Shown: positions 46,201-55,672, counted from the stretch's first letter. The stretch: 64,000 nt of DNA from Camellia lanceoleosa (GCA_025200525.1 CM045759.1:5518001-5582000), one strand, 5' to 3'. A program made the numbers and translations. Notes: generated by a model not told the origin, from the sequence alone.

Positions 46201-49200
46201 TCCGGAGACTTATTCGGCCCTAAGGTGTTGAGCTCAAACATGTAAAAACACTAAACCTTGCATTACAACGACGTGTGTACAAGTATCAAGCCCACAGGTC
46301 GGGTCATTGATAAAATTTACGTAGATGTGTTGAATTCCACAGCCGTGGCAGGCTTCTTCCTGACATGTCTGAGAGCTGATATGCCCTCGTGCTCAGAATC
46401 TATCGATAGGGGCCGTCGATTCGGCCAAGCTTTCCATCCATCGGTGGCCTACGGTGGTAGTACCTTCTTTAGGACCCGATTCTCTGGATTGTGGCGGCGC
46501 GAACTTGCCGATAACGTGCCATGGATGCTAAGGCGCGGTCTCTTCGTTCTTCAATCAGAACCAGGTCCAGGGCGAGCATCATGTCATTTCGGCCTGTGTC
46601 AAAGGCTTGCGATCTCAGAGTTGGTAAGCCGATCTCTAGGGGTAAGATTGCCTGGGTTCCGAAGCATAAGGCAAACGGCGTTTCTCCGGTAGATCGTCTT
46701 GGCGTTGTACGATGGGCCCACAGTACACTCGGCAACTCTTCAACCCATCTGCCTTTGGCACTTTCCAGCCTCTTTTTGATGCCGTCCAAGATGGATTTGT
46801 TTGAAGCTTCCGCTTGACCGTTACTTTGGGGGTAGGCTGGCGTAGAGAAGTAAGGCTCAATACCATACTTGCTGCACAATTCTCGGTATACGCCACAATC
46901 GAACTGAGTACCATTATCCGAGATCAATGCTCTTGGAATGCCGAATCGCGTAATGATGTTCCTCTACACAAAGCGCTTAATGTCGGAATCTCGTATATGG
47001 GTTAGAGCCTTCGCTTCGACCCACTTTGTGAAGTAATCTGTGCTACGATTAGAAATCGCTTGTTCCCTGGGGCCCTCGGCAATGGTCCTACGATATCAAG
47101 TCCCCACTGAGCAAACGGCCAGGGGCTTGTGATAGAATTCAAAGCTTCTGCCGGCTGATGGGTTAGTAGGGAGAACTTTTGGCATTGTTCACATTTCTTG
47201 ACATAATTTTGTGCGTCGGCTCTCATCGTCGGCCAATAATATCCCTGTGTTATCGCCCGATGGGCCAAGAAGCGTCCCCCTGAATGGGCACCACAGTTGC
47301 CCTCGTGTATCTCAGTGAGCAGCTCTTCCACTCTGTCCGGGTGCACGCATTCCAAGTATGGACCAGAGAGGGACTTTTTGTAAAGCCCTCCTTGTGGATC
47401 TAAGTAGTACCGCAGGGCCTTGTTTCGCAGCTTGTGTGCTTCTTTTTTGTCCTCTGGGAGTTGCTCAGAAGAAAGGAATGCAGCAATGGGGTCCTTCCAA
47501 CTTGGAGCGGATTCTATAATGTTGATGTGGGTTTCCTCCGGAGGGCCGATACTTGGTTCCGGGATGAAACCTACTTCGATGGTACGCTTGAGCTCGGAGT
47601 TGATGGCGGAGGCTAAGCAAGCCAGGGCATCCGCGTATGTATTTTGATCGCGTGTTATTTGGTTCAGTTCATGATGGTCGAATTTCGTCAGCAAGGAGTT
47701 AGCCGTTTTCATATAGGCTGCCATACGCTCGTCTCTTGCCGCGTACTCCCCCTTCAGCTGGTTGATTACCAATTTTGAGTCACAAAACACCAACAGCCGC
47801 CGCTTAGCGTATGTACGTTCATGATCCGGCTAAAGGGCTTCATATTAAACCGTTATTTGATACTTCGAAGCCGAGCTTGACGGCCTGCTCAATTACTGCG
47901 CCGTCTGGAGACATAATTACGACGCCGGCGCCGCTGCCCCGTTGGTTAGACGATCCATCACAGTATAATTACCAAATGTCCCCAACATAAATTCTCCAAT
48001 CTGGCTTTGACCGAACTTCGGCCTTTGGCTGGACGTCATCAGGCTTGAGGTTGGCGAGCCCTCCTGTGAATTCGACAACAAAGTCGGCAAGCACCTGCCC
48101 TTTGATTGCAATTTTGGGTAAAAACTGAATGTCGTATTGGCCGAGTTCGAGCCCACTTGAACACGCCTACGATGCTTCGCATTCCGTAGTAATCGAAGGG
48201 ATAGTCTGTTAGCACCCTAATCTGTCCTTGGAAGTAATGCATCGCTTTCATCTTTGCCATGACCAAGGCTAGGGCGAGTTTTTCCAAATGTAGGTAGCGT
48301 GTTTGGCGTCCACCATTGCCTTGCTCACATAATACCTTGTATTCTTTGCCCTTCCTCCTCTTTTAATAATACTGTGCCGGCTTCGGAGGCTGCGGATATA
48401 GAATGAGGGGTCACCGGTGGCGGGTGTTGTTAGAAGAGGTCTTGTCCGGAGGTAGGTCTTGAGCAGATTAAAAGTCGCCGCATTCGGCGGACCATTCAAA
48501 GCTCGCCTCGGCGTAGTGTCTGAAAGAATTATGCATAGCGATCTGTAGATCGGTGATGAACTGTTGAGTCGTGACCATTCCCATCAACATTTGGACTTCT
48601 TTTCATCGAACGGGGAACTTAGTTCCAAAATTGCTGTGACTTGCCTCGGGTTGGCCGATTCTTGATTGGTTGACAATATAACCCAGAATTTGCGGGCCGA
48701 TCCCGAATCGCATTTAGGCGTTTAGCTTCATTACGTATTTGCGTAGGGTGTTGAATGTCTTTTCGGATCGGCTATATGGTTTTTTTCTTCTTTGGTTTTG
48801 ATCACCATGTCATCGATGTATGCTTCCATAGTGTTTTTGAGCTGTTCTTTGAACATTGTGGTGTCCACTCTTTGTTAAGTTGCCCCTGCATTCTTCATCA
48901 AAAGGCATAACCTCAGAGCGATGGGTTCCTCTTGGAGTGAGGAATGCGCTTTGTCTGATCATCCGGATTCATGGCGATCGATGGTAGCCTCTGTAGGCAT
49001 CGAGAAACTTATCTTGCGGTGGCGTGCCGTCGCATCGACGAGTTGGTCAATTCTAGGTAAGGGGAAGCAGTCTTTGGGGCAAGCTTTGTTCAGATCCGTG
49101 AAATCGACGCACACTTGCCAAGTTCCATTTTTCTTTTTCACCACCACTGTGTTGGAGAGCCACGTGGGGTAGGTGACTTCTCTAATTGCCCCGGCGTCAA

Positions 49201-52200
49201 GCAATTTGTCAACTTCTTCTACAACGGCGGCGGTGTGTTCTGCGGAGGATCGCCGGCCTTTCTGAATGATCGGCTTGCACCGGGGGTCGACATTGAGGTG
49301 GTGCTGTGAGACTGACGGGTCTACTCCCGGCATCTCGTATGGAGTCCATGCAAAGACGTCGAGGTTGCCGAGTAAGAAAGTGATCAGCTGCTGTCTGTTG
49401 ACCTGGCTCAGAGAGGCGCCGATCATAAAAAACTTTTCCGGGCTTCCATCAATGTCAACCCGGTCTAAACCTTCCGTGGCCTTTTCGTTTGGTTGACGCC
49501 CGACGTCATCCGAGATCTCGATCGAGCACTTCAATGGAGTGTACTTGCAGTTCCTTCGCCGTCTTGCCGGCGAGGAGGTAACATGCTTGCGCGGTCTCTT
49601 GCGAGCTACGGATCTGCTCAACCCCGTGTTCCGTTTGAAACGAGTACCGGTGGTAGGTGCTTGAACGGCTTCTTTGGTATGCAACCATGATCGCCCCATG
49701 ATGAGATTGTACGGCGACGGTAGCCTGACGACCAAGAATTTCACATCCACCGCTCGAGCCACCGAGCGGTAGATTGATCTTTCCCAATGGGTACTCCGGG
49801 TTGGCGTTGAAGCCGAATAGTGGATAAGGAGCTGGAGTCAGATCCGAATCGTTGAACCCGAGTTTGATGAAGGTTTTATAGTACATAACCTCTGAAGTGC
49901 TTCCCTGGTCGATAAGGACGCGTTCAACGGTGAACCTGTTTACGCGTAGCGCAACAACCAGAGGATCTACGTGAGGGAGTGTTACGCCGCTCAAATCAGA
50001 GTCGTCGAAGGTGATGCTTGGCGCTTCTCGGAGCCGGGGTCGCTTTGTTGGTGTGAGCTGATGCTGGGGGCTTGGAAGTGACTGGATTGCATGTACAGTC
50101 GGGGCTATCGGCAGGCTGTATATCATATGCACGGTGTCAAGCGGGACGCCTCTTGGGCGACGTGCGTCCTCTGTCACCTCCTCAAGGTAATCGGTTAAGG
50201 CGCGGCGACCGTCGGCATTGTGCTGTTGGCCTCGAGGTCGTTGAGGACCTGCCCGTGGGAATCGCTCAGGAACCTTGAGCCCTGCCCGTTTGGACTTTGC
50301 TTTTTCTAAGGCCAGATCGCGGCGAAGGCGTTCGTTCTCAGCGATGATGTTGCCCAAACTCTGTTTGGTCTGTCTGGCTTGTTCTATGGTCGCTTGCATC
50401 GTCTCCGTCGTTGAAGTTGTTGATGAGTTAGAGTTCGAGGTGCGTCGCTGCGCGACGGTTTCCTTTCCGAGCGTATTTGCCGGAGTGAAGTCGTCTCTCT
50501 GTGCGGTCTCGTCGGTGGCTATCAGAGGATCTTTAGTCACGTCTTTCATGGATATATTTGAGTATTCCCACAGACGGCGCCAATTGTGGGGAAGTAGATA
50601 AGAAAATACTCTTCAGATCCTGGAAGACGCCAATGATCCTCAGCTAGTCACTTGCAAAGATACAAATACTCCGGTCGGGGGTGCCGGAATTATCACTCCG
50701 ACGGACAAGTCAGTTCCTCTATTCAAGAAAGCTTGTTCACTAAGTTTTTAGAAGTGATTCTTGCATACCTTTACAAATCTGAAGCTCTTGTATTTATATC
50801 CATTCTCTAGACCTCGGGGCCAGAGTCTACTTTTTATTTATTATTCTTTCATTTGTCCTGATATGCCTTCTCAAGTCTATTCGGCCTTAAGAACGTATTC
50901 GGCGTCCTAGTTGAGCAGAATGGAGCCGTTCAGTTCCCGGCTCCTCGGGTATACCAGATTTCGTTCCTTTATTTATTCGGCTCCCATATCATCCATTGCC
51001 ATATCCTTTTCCTCTTCATTATTGTTTCTCGTTTATACCCTTTCTCATCACAGTGTCCTTTCTTACTTTGCATTCTATGCATCAGTAGGATAGATGGTTG
51101 AAAATTTTAAGAATCAAACTCTTCCTACATGGTTTAGGAAAATGTCTTATAGCTCAAATTTTGTGGCTCAAAAGTGGCTCAAATGGCCAAAACGATGTCG
51201 TTTTGGCCATTTTTATGTTGTTCTGTACTCAAAACGACGTCGTTTTGGCCATTTGAGCCACTTTTGAGCTACAAAATTTGAGCTACGTAGCATTGTCGCA
51301 TTGTTTAATGGGGTTCACTTTTTATTTTGAAAACTAAAATTTTAAAAATGTCGCCAATAAACGCATTTTTAGAAAAAATAATTTGGTTCCAAAAGGATAA
51401 TAATTTATCACTAATGTTCAAATTTCATCACTAAAAATATAATAATGACACTTTTGATAACAAAAATATTTCGTTCAAAAAAAAATATATATTTTCAAAT
51501 TTTTGTCTCTAAAATCCTAACAATTTATACAATATACTACTCCCCATGTTTGTGGAAAGTAATCTGATTGTGACATTTTTTAAGGAACATGACGTGCAAG
51601 TCCACTTTTTAAACTTAATAATTTATAAGTGAAATGATTAGTTGATAATCAGAGAAGATATGAGAGAAAAAATAACACATGAGAGTGATTGATTGATTGA
51701 TCATTGGATTTGAAAAATAAATCTAATTTTAAATTTAAATAGCACAACTCTTTTTTTAAATAAAAAAAGGATATGGACACATAATAATTTATGCAATAGA
51801 CAGTAATTTAATATGTAAATCATGACATGTTTTGCAAAAGTATTGTTTTAGACACTTTGATTGGTTTTTTTTGTTGGAAACGTATGCACACAATATTTGG
51901 ATTTCTGCTTCTATTTTTTTATTTTTATTTTTTTTTCTCTCTCTCTCAATTTATTTATTTGTGTGTTTTGAGGATATAATATAAATAATAAACTTATCTA
52001 TCTCTTTAATGATTCGGACTTTTAAATGAGTTAGTGATCAATTCTAATATGGCATCAAATTAGGCAATAGAAATCTTATGTTCAAACCACGCTGCGTAGG
52101 ATACAATTAAAAAATATTGCACATGCTTGACCGTTAATATCTGCTGATTAATATGTATGTTTGTTTGGTGATGGATGCATGGATGGATGCAGAGAACAAG

Positions 52201-52687
52201 GATGAGGACTACCGGAGATACATACCACTCCTTACTGCTGCACTCAGGGGAGACTGGGATTCCGCCAAAAGATTCTTCGACCAAGATGAATCTGCACTCA
52301 CTGCCATCATCAGTAATTCCGAGGATAGGGCACTCCACATAGCAATTATGAGCGGAAGGTCAATCGAAATGGTGGAGAAGTTGGTGGATTTGATGCCGCC
52401 AGAGGCGCTGGCACTGCGTGAAATTTCCGGTTGCACTGCCCTTTCCGTTGCTGCACTGTATGGAAACACCAAGGCTGCGGTTATCCTGGTGAAGAAACAC
52501 CCTGCCTCCTTATATATTTGCAACAATAAAAATTGGTTACCGCTCCACTCTGCTGCTAATGCTGGACATAAGGACACCCTTTTGTATTTATTGAGTGTCA
52601 CAAAGGAGGATGATCCAGTGTCCAAGCCATTCGCATACCCGTCTGGTGCTCTGCTTCTCTCAGAACTAGTACAGAGCGAATTTTACG
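40263..52687 (+). CDS. Ankyrin-repeat gene (ITN1-like), exons 1-2, intron 1 interrupted
   Basis: Exon 1 (40263-40296) encodes MDASSSMQGAR plus one base and ends at GTAAGG. Exon 2 (52193-52687) begins after TGCAG and continues in phase: the split codon becomes Glu, followed by NKDEDYRRYIPLLTAALRGD. Exon 2 carries at least three ankyrin repeats (RALHIAIMSGRSIEMVEKLV, TALSVAALYGNTKAAVILVK, LPLHSAANAGHKDTLLYLLS) and ends at the donor GTGAGTC. The start of such genes normally has this layout, with PGG membrane exons further on; these are not found downstream, where the sequence is duplicated and invaded. Intron 1 is about 11.9 kb because it holds a Tat-lineage retrotransposon. About 176 residues are visible without a stop. 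Whether the gene still makes a full protein is doubtful. Confidence 0.72.
40321..40724 (-). repeat. 3' LTR of the Tat element
   Basis: TGTGGGGAAG to GGCTCCCACA, matched by 50585-50988. A pyrimidine run follows at once (ATTGCCCCCCTG, 40725-40736), which is the polypurine tract read on the minus strand. Confidence 0.92.
41078..43155 (+). CDS. Antisense ORF of Tat element (putative gypsy-type transposon protein)
   Basis: Exon 1 (41078-42448) starts MAKHLKDLLSSDRIAGFRRH. Exon 2 (42667-43155) follows a GT-AG intron that joins in phase 0 (donor GATG/GTAAGA, acceptor TTTTGCAG), giving about 619 residues. Residues 15-165 carry the conserved plant transposon-protein block (FSIPDDVHLSF, GVRFPLHPFLRAVLRH, VVVCGNWEF). 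A Ser/Glu-rich middle is followed by a coiled-coil in exon 2 (QISRLRKQVEGQRKRAEDEF) and the end GFKHGWHKAF. It runs opposite to gag-pol, so it needs its own promoter. A second optional intron may lie at about 41609-41691, where the frame stays open. Function is unknown in the family. No stop breaks it although pol is ruined. Confidence 0.8.
43385..44160. repeat. Tandem array of about 100-bp units in Tat 3' region
   Basis: About eight head-to-tail copies marked by GAAGAGCCGAATGGTTCA near 43414, 43514, 43612, 43716, 43818, 43922, 44025 and 44132; the period is 98-107 bases. Other constant words are CTGCCCTTGCCTTGG and GGCTGGCCGAGGCATC. Open frames here are repeat artefacts. Confidence 0.88.
44157..44313 (+). 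pseudogene. Duplicated C-terminus of the antisense ORF
   Basis: GFKHGWIKALQIVEVLG and an acidic end EKSDDEEAD before TAA resemble the end of the antisense ORF (GFKHGWHKAF, acidic tail, stop at 43155). The tandem array lies exactly between these two versions, so the array may have started inside an ORF end that was duplicated, or the element is a recombinant between two relatives. Confidence 0.65.
44505..46230. repeat. Satellite-like array of 50-bp monomers
   Basis: About 34 copies of a 50-51 bp monomer, CTCCGAATCCGGAGACTT plus a variable half. Two monomer types alternate: A continues ATTCGGCCCTAAGG and B continues GTTTTGGCCAATCGTGACAT, giving a 101-bp dimer. At about 45245-45400 and 45650-45790 the B type occurs several times in a row. 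The core TCCGAATCCGGA is nearly palindromic. All frames within are open only because 101 is not a multiple of three. Confidence 0.92.
46469..46927 (-). pseudogene. Integrase core and C-terminal part (Tat element)
   Basis: ISDNGTQFDCGVYRELCSKY, PAYPQSNGQAEASNKSIL and RTTPRRSTGETPFALCFG match the second half of the gypsy integrase core, including the second Asp and the Glu of the DDE triad. The part with the first Asp is missing or frameshifted, and no chromodomain follows, as usual in the Tat lineage. Confidence 0.88.
47002..47793 (-). pseudogene. Second RNase H and integrase N-terminal part (Tat element)
   Basis: The start (CDSKLVINQLKGEYAARDER, ITRDQNTYADALACLAS) fits the additional archaeal-type RNase H that Tat elements carry. 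It runs into the integrase zinc-binding region (EIHEGNCGAHSGGRFLAHRA, YYWPTMRADAQNYVKKCEQC) and then PWPFAQWGLDIVGPLPRAPG with the first catalytic Asp. It is frameshifted after that point. Confidence 0.87.
47917..48499 (-). pseudogene. Decayed RNase H region (Tat element)
   Basis: Pieces in two frames (SKAMVDAKHATYI near 48310; ALALVMAKMKAMHYFQGQIR near 48260; VFKWARTRP near 48150) fit the end of RT and the first RNase H of Tat elements, with at least one frameshift. Confidence 0.7.
48780..49762 (-). pseudogene. Reverse transcriptase (Tat element)
   Basis: The segment from about 49480 to 48959 holds HHLNVDPRCKPIIQKGR, EEVDKLLDAGAIREV and VCVDFTDLNKACPKDCFPLP. After a frameshift the catalytic EAYIDDMVIKT is readable at about 48810-48840. 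LNKACPKD and YIDDMV are typical of the Tat/Athila side of Ty3/gypsy. The palm region between has lost coding continuity. Confidence 0.87.
49506..50549 (-). pseudogene. Gag remnant joined to protease (Tat element)
   Basis: The N-terminus (KDVTKDPLIATDETAQRDDF, then a Gln/Asn/Glu coiled stretch) is gag-like. It passes at about residue 120 directly into the protease-side region with no gag capsid domain and no zinc knuckle, so an internal deletion is likely. The protease motif reads RVLIDQGSTSEVMYY. It overlaps the RT frame, which shows a frameshift. Confidence 0.7.
50566..50583 (-). promoter_or_regulatory. Primer-binding site of the Tat element
   Basis: Just inside the 5' LTR the minus strand reads TTGGCGCCGTCTGTGGGA. 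It would pair with a tRNA ending CGGCGCCA. The exact tRNA was not identified; it is not the initiator-Met type used by the Tekay-like element. Confidence 0.7.
50585..50988 (-). repeat. 5' LTR of the Tat element
   Basis: TGTGGGGAAG to GGCTCCCATA; the last CA has become TA. 404 bp, the same length as the partner LTR, and directly followed by the TCATC target duplication. Confidence 0.92.
50989..52192 (+). other. Remainder of ankyrin intron 1
   Basis: The first 100 bases (CATTGCCATATCC, ATTGTTTCTCGTTTATACCC) continue the intron that was cut at 40320 and match the start of the intron behind the 37 kb exon. It contains one Mutator-like MITE. It ends in the acceptor TGCAG at 52188-52192. Confidence 0.65.
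51137..51298. mobile_element. Mutator-like MITE with long terminal inverted repeats
   Basis: The 162-bp element starts GGAAAATGTCTTATAGCTC and carries about 60-bp inverted arms (AGCTCAAATTTTGT, GGCTCAAAAGTGGCTCAAAT, CCAAAACGA). Flanks are CATGGTTTA (51128-51136) and CATTGTTTA (51299-51307), a 9-bp duplication with one change. The core AAAACGACGTCGTTTT is itself a palindrome. Confidence 0.85.
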
Positions 52688-52762
52688 GTGAGTCACATCT
52701 AATTACTTTGCTTATTGCCCAATTAATACAAAATTGCTTAATCAAAAAGTAGTCACGAGAAT

Positions 52763-53384
52763 TAAGGCTGAGCAAATAATCCGTAAAATTCGTAATTCGA
52801 TCCAGTTCAGTCTAATCCGGTAGATTTGGATTATTTTTTGAATCCGTGGTTCGGTTTCGGATTGAAAAATTAAAAATCGGTAGTCCATGGATCAGTTCTA
52901 GATTGAATCCCACGGTTTTGGATTGGAACTGATCCGAACCATATACAAATAGCTTATATTTATATTATACATCCTCCCGCATAGTATCTTTTCTTATTCC
53001 ATATAAAACCTAAACTCGCATAGTATTTTCTTTTATTGCTTTTATTTGTTCGTTTTTAGTTTTAATTTGTAATGATCTAAATACTTATGGTGGAACTAGT
53101 TTTCTTATGGTGGTTTAAATTCTAGAATAATATGTCACTATTGTGAAAATACATGTTATTGTGGAACTAACATGACGCTATGTTTATATTTTATAAAATT
53201 AAAATGATATATATATGTTTTTTTTCTTATTTAATTATGTGAATTCGTGATCCTAAACTTATCTAATCCGTGTTTAAATGGATTAATTCGGATTGATTCT
53301 ACTATTTAATTAGTTCTAATTTTTCAGAAACCGTAGATAACATATTGGTTTTACTTTTACCCCAATCTGAACCATGCTCACCCT
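52763..53384. mobile_element. 622-bp insertion with TGAGCA termini
   Basis: Unit B reads GAGAATGACAATATTC without this block, so this is an insertion. It begins TAAGGCTGAGCA and ends TGCTCACCCT, short inverted ends, with AT on each side. The interior has repeated GGATTG/AATCCGA words and no ORF. It is a non-autonomous transposon whose superfamily I cannot assign. Confidence 0.75.
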
Positions 53385-53534
53385 ATGACAATGTTCAAAT
53401 ATTATAATCAAACATCATCTAAATATAATTTAGCCATCTCAAATCCATACAATGCTCAAAGAATTATAATTTGGCAATAAGGTTAAATTAGTCAAAAACC
53501 CATTAAAAAAATTAAAATGCTAAAACAGTCCACA

Positions 53535-54245
53535 CAGTTCTGCTAGGTAGCTCGAAACCAGTTACCCCGAATGGCTCAAAAATGCAAAACGACGTCGTTT
53601 TACATTTTTTTCCCCTCGTCTTCGCCTTCGTCTTCCTTCATCCTCTCTTTTCTGTCTCAAACATTTGTGAACCAATATCTAACAAACAAAACCTTCCCAA
53701 AACCTCCTTCATCTTCTTCTTCCTCTACTTTCTTTCTCTAAAACCTACCAAACCTATCACAACCCATCACAAAATTGAAGCAAGCCCAATAGTCTACCAA
53801 TCAAACCCAAAAATTAAACTCAAAAATCAAAACCATCATCATAAGCAAACCCAACAATCAAAACCACCACTGATCATCATCAACAACACTTCATCATCAT
53901 CATCATCATTATCATCATCATCAACACACATAGATACACACAGAGAGATACACACCAAGAGAGAGAGAGAGGTACACGGATCTATACAAATTTGTGTATA
54001 CACAGAGGATGGCGGTGGTGCCGGTGATGGTGCTCTCCCTCTTCCCCCTCCCTCTTCTCTTTTCCTCTCTCTTTCTCTTTTTCTCTCTTCTCTATCTTCC
54101 TCCCTCTGTTTTCTCTCTTTGTTTTCAGCACAGCGATATAAGAGGGAAAGGCAAAAAAAAAAAAAAAAGAATGCCCAATACGACATCGTTTTAGGCATTC
54201 GAGCTAATTCGGGCCAAATGTTTCTCGAGCTACCAAGGATTATTC
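53535..54245. mobile_element. 711-bp Mutator-like element, possible Pack-MULE
   Basis: The 9-bp duplication CAGTCCACA flanks it (53526-53534 and 54246-54254), and unit B has a single CAGTCAACA at the empty site. The terminal repeats share GGTAGCTCGA, AATGGCTC/AATTAGCTC and AAAACGACGTCG/AAAACGATGTCG. The interior has the look of a host gene leader: CT-rich, (ATC)n and (GA)n runs, then ATGGCGGTGGTGCCGGTGAT at 54009. No named protein could be recognised there. Confidence 0.75.
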
Positions 54246-54455
54246 CAGTCCACAAGTCAAAAAATTATCTAATAGCCCTAGAGGGATTCAGATCCTGTAG
54301 AAGGAATTTCTCTATGGCGTCCCTAGGACATGATAAAACAACGCCGTTTTGTCTAGTGATTGAAAAAAAAAAGAAGAAAAAACAAAGCAAACAGCGAGTT
54401 CCATCGTGGAAAAGGGAGAGAGAAAGACAAGTGGAATCTCTTTACATCTCCTTCA

Positions 54456-54710
54456 ATGGCGTCCAATACCCAATCCTACTTTGAAGATTTGTTGCCAATA
54501 ATGGCCGACAAGTTAGGCGGGGAAGGGTTGATAGAAGAGTTTTGTAATGGGTTTCGGTTACTAATGGACGGTGATAAAGGGGCCATCACGTTCAATAGCC
54601 TCAAGAGAAACATTGCACTGTTAGGGTTGCAAGAATTGAGGGATGATGCTATGAGGGAAATGTTGAGAGAAGGCGATTTCGACGGTGATAGAGCACTCAA
54701 TCAGATGTAG
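54456..54710 (+). pseudogene. KIC/PBP1-like EF-hand protein, copy A, premature stop
   Basis: The reading frame MASNTQSYFEDLLPIMADKL to LLGLQELRDDAM and EGDFDGDRALNQM matches plant KIC/PBP1-type single EF-hand proteins, small calcium sensors that bind KCBP kinesin or PINOID kinase. It has 84 residues instead of about 115-130, because a TAG follows GCACTCAATCAGATG. In the loop DFDGDRALNQM the stop takes the place of Glu 12, the bidentate calcium ligand. Position 6 is Arg instead of the usual Gly. Downstream the former C-terminus has a further frameshift and stop. There is a GA-rich leader and no intron. Confidence 0.8.
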
Positions 54711-55290
54711 TTTTGCCTTCTCATGTTCAGATTGAGACTAAGTTGATGGAATAGTCTCCGTTTTTGTTGGAGGAAATCTTTCAACAGGAACAGAAAGGCT
54801 TGCATTAATTTTATGGGTCCAGATTTTGTTATTTATGGTGAGTCACATCTAATTACTTTGCTTATTTCCCAATTAATACAAAATTGCTTAATCAAAAAGT
54901 AGTCACGAGAATGACAATATTCAAATATTATAATCAAACATCATCTAAATATAATTTAGCCATCTCAAATCCATACAATGCTCAGAGCTTGAGGTCGTTT
55001 GGCTATAAGGTTAAATTAATTGAAAAATCATTTTAAAAAAAAAATCAAAAAGCTAAACAGTCAACAAGTCAAAAAATTATACAATAGTCCAGAGGGATTT
55101 AGATCCTCTAGAAGGAAATTTCTTTGCGGCGTCCCCCGGATATGATAAAACGACGCTGTTTTGTCAAGTAACTATAAAAAAAAAAAAAAAAAAAAAAAGG
55201 TAAAAGAAAAAAAAACAGAGCAAACAACAGGTTCCATCGTGGGAGATAGAGAGAGAGAGAGAGAAGCGGAATCTCTTTACATCTCCTTCA

Positions 55291-55545
55291 ACGGCGTCCA
55301 ATACCCAATCCTATTTCGAAGATTTGTTGCCAATCATGGTCGACAAGTTGGGCAAGGAAGAATTGATCGAAGAGTTCTGTAATGGGTTTCGGTTGTTGAT
55401 GGACGGTGATAAAGGGGTCATCATGTTCAATAGTCTCAAGAAAAACGTTGCCCTGTTAGGGTTGCAGGGATTGCGGGACGATGATCTAAGGGAAATGTTG
55501 AGAGAAGGCGATTTCGACGGCGATGGAGCACTCAATCAGATGTAG
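55291..55545 (+). pseudogene. KIC/PBP1-like EF-hand protein, copy B, start lost
   Basis: This is a copy of 54456-54710 with the same TAG at the same codon. The start codon is ACG at 55291-55293 where copy A has ATG. The EF loop is DFDGDGALNQM with Gly 6 intact. Beyond the TAG the frame stays open for 32 codons (FYVLMFRLSPKLMEPSLFLL) to TAA at 55642, so apart from the start and this one stop the gene is whole. Translation could begin only at a non-ATG codon or an internal ATG. Confidence 0.82.
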
Positions 55546-55672
55546 TTTTACGTTCTCATGTTCAGATTGAGCCCCAAGTTGATGGAACCTTCTCTGTTTT
55601 TGTTGGAGGAAGCCGTTCAACAGGAACTGCAAGGCTTGTATTAATTTGATGGGTCCAGATATTGTTATTTAC

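Larger units (their letters stand above)
40321..50988 (-). mobile_element. Tat-lineage Ty3/gypsy element in ankyrin intron 1
   Basis: Two 404-bp LTRs, a primer-binding site, decayed gag-protease-RT-RNase H-integrase on the minus strand, and a long plus-strand ORF between integrase and the 3' LTR define this 10.7 kb element. The target duplication TCATC flanks it (40316-40320 and 50989-50993). The LTRs differ at about 14 of 404 positions by eye. An antisense ORF plus tandem repeats in the 3' region, and a second RNase H before integrase, are features known for the Tat lineage (for example Retand, RIRE2, Grande). Confidence 0.92.
52687..55672 (+). repeat. Tandem duplication of ankyrin intron plus KIC-like gene
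   Basis: Unit A is 52687-54836 and unit B 54837-55672, both starting GGTGAGTCACATCTAATTAC. Unit A is longer only because it contains two insertions (52763-53384 and 53535-54245). Junctions are sharp: unit A ends TTGTTATTTAT next to the start of unit B, and unit B ends TTGTTATTTAC. Confidence 0.85.

Noticed and set aside
53582..54484. A 300-residue open frame through the KIC copy A leader
   Set aside because: It is low-complexity (Ser, Phe, Leu, Lys runs from CT and A tracts), crosses the transposon border at 54245 and lies out of frame with the KIC-like gene.
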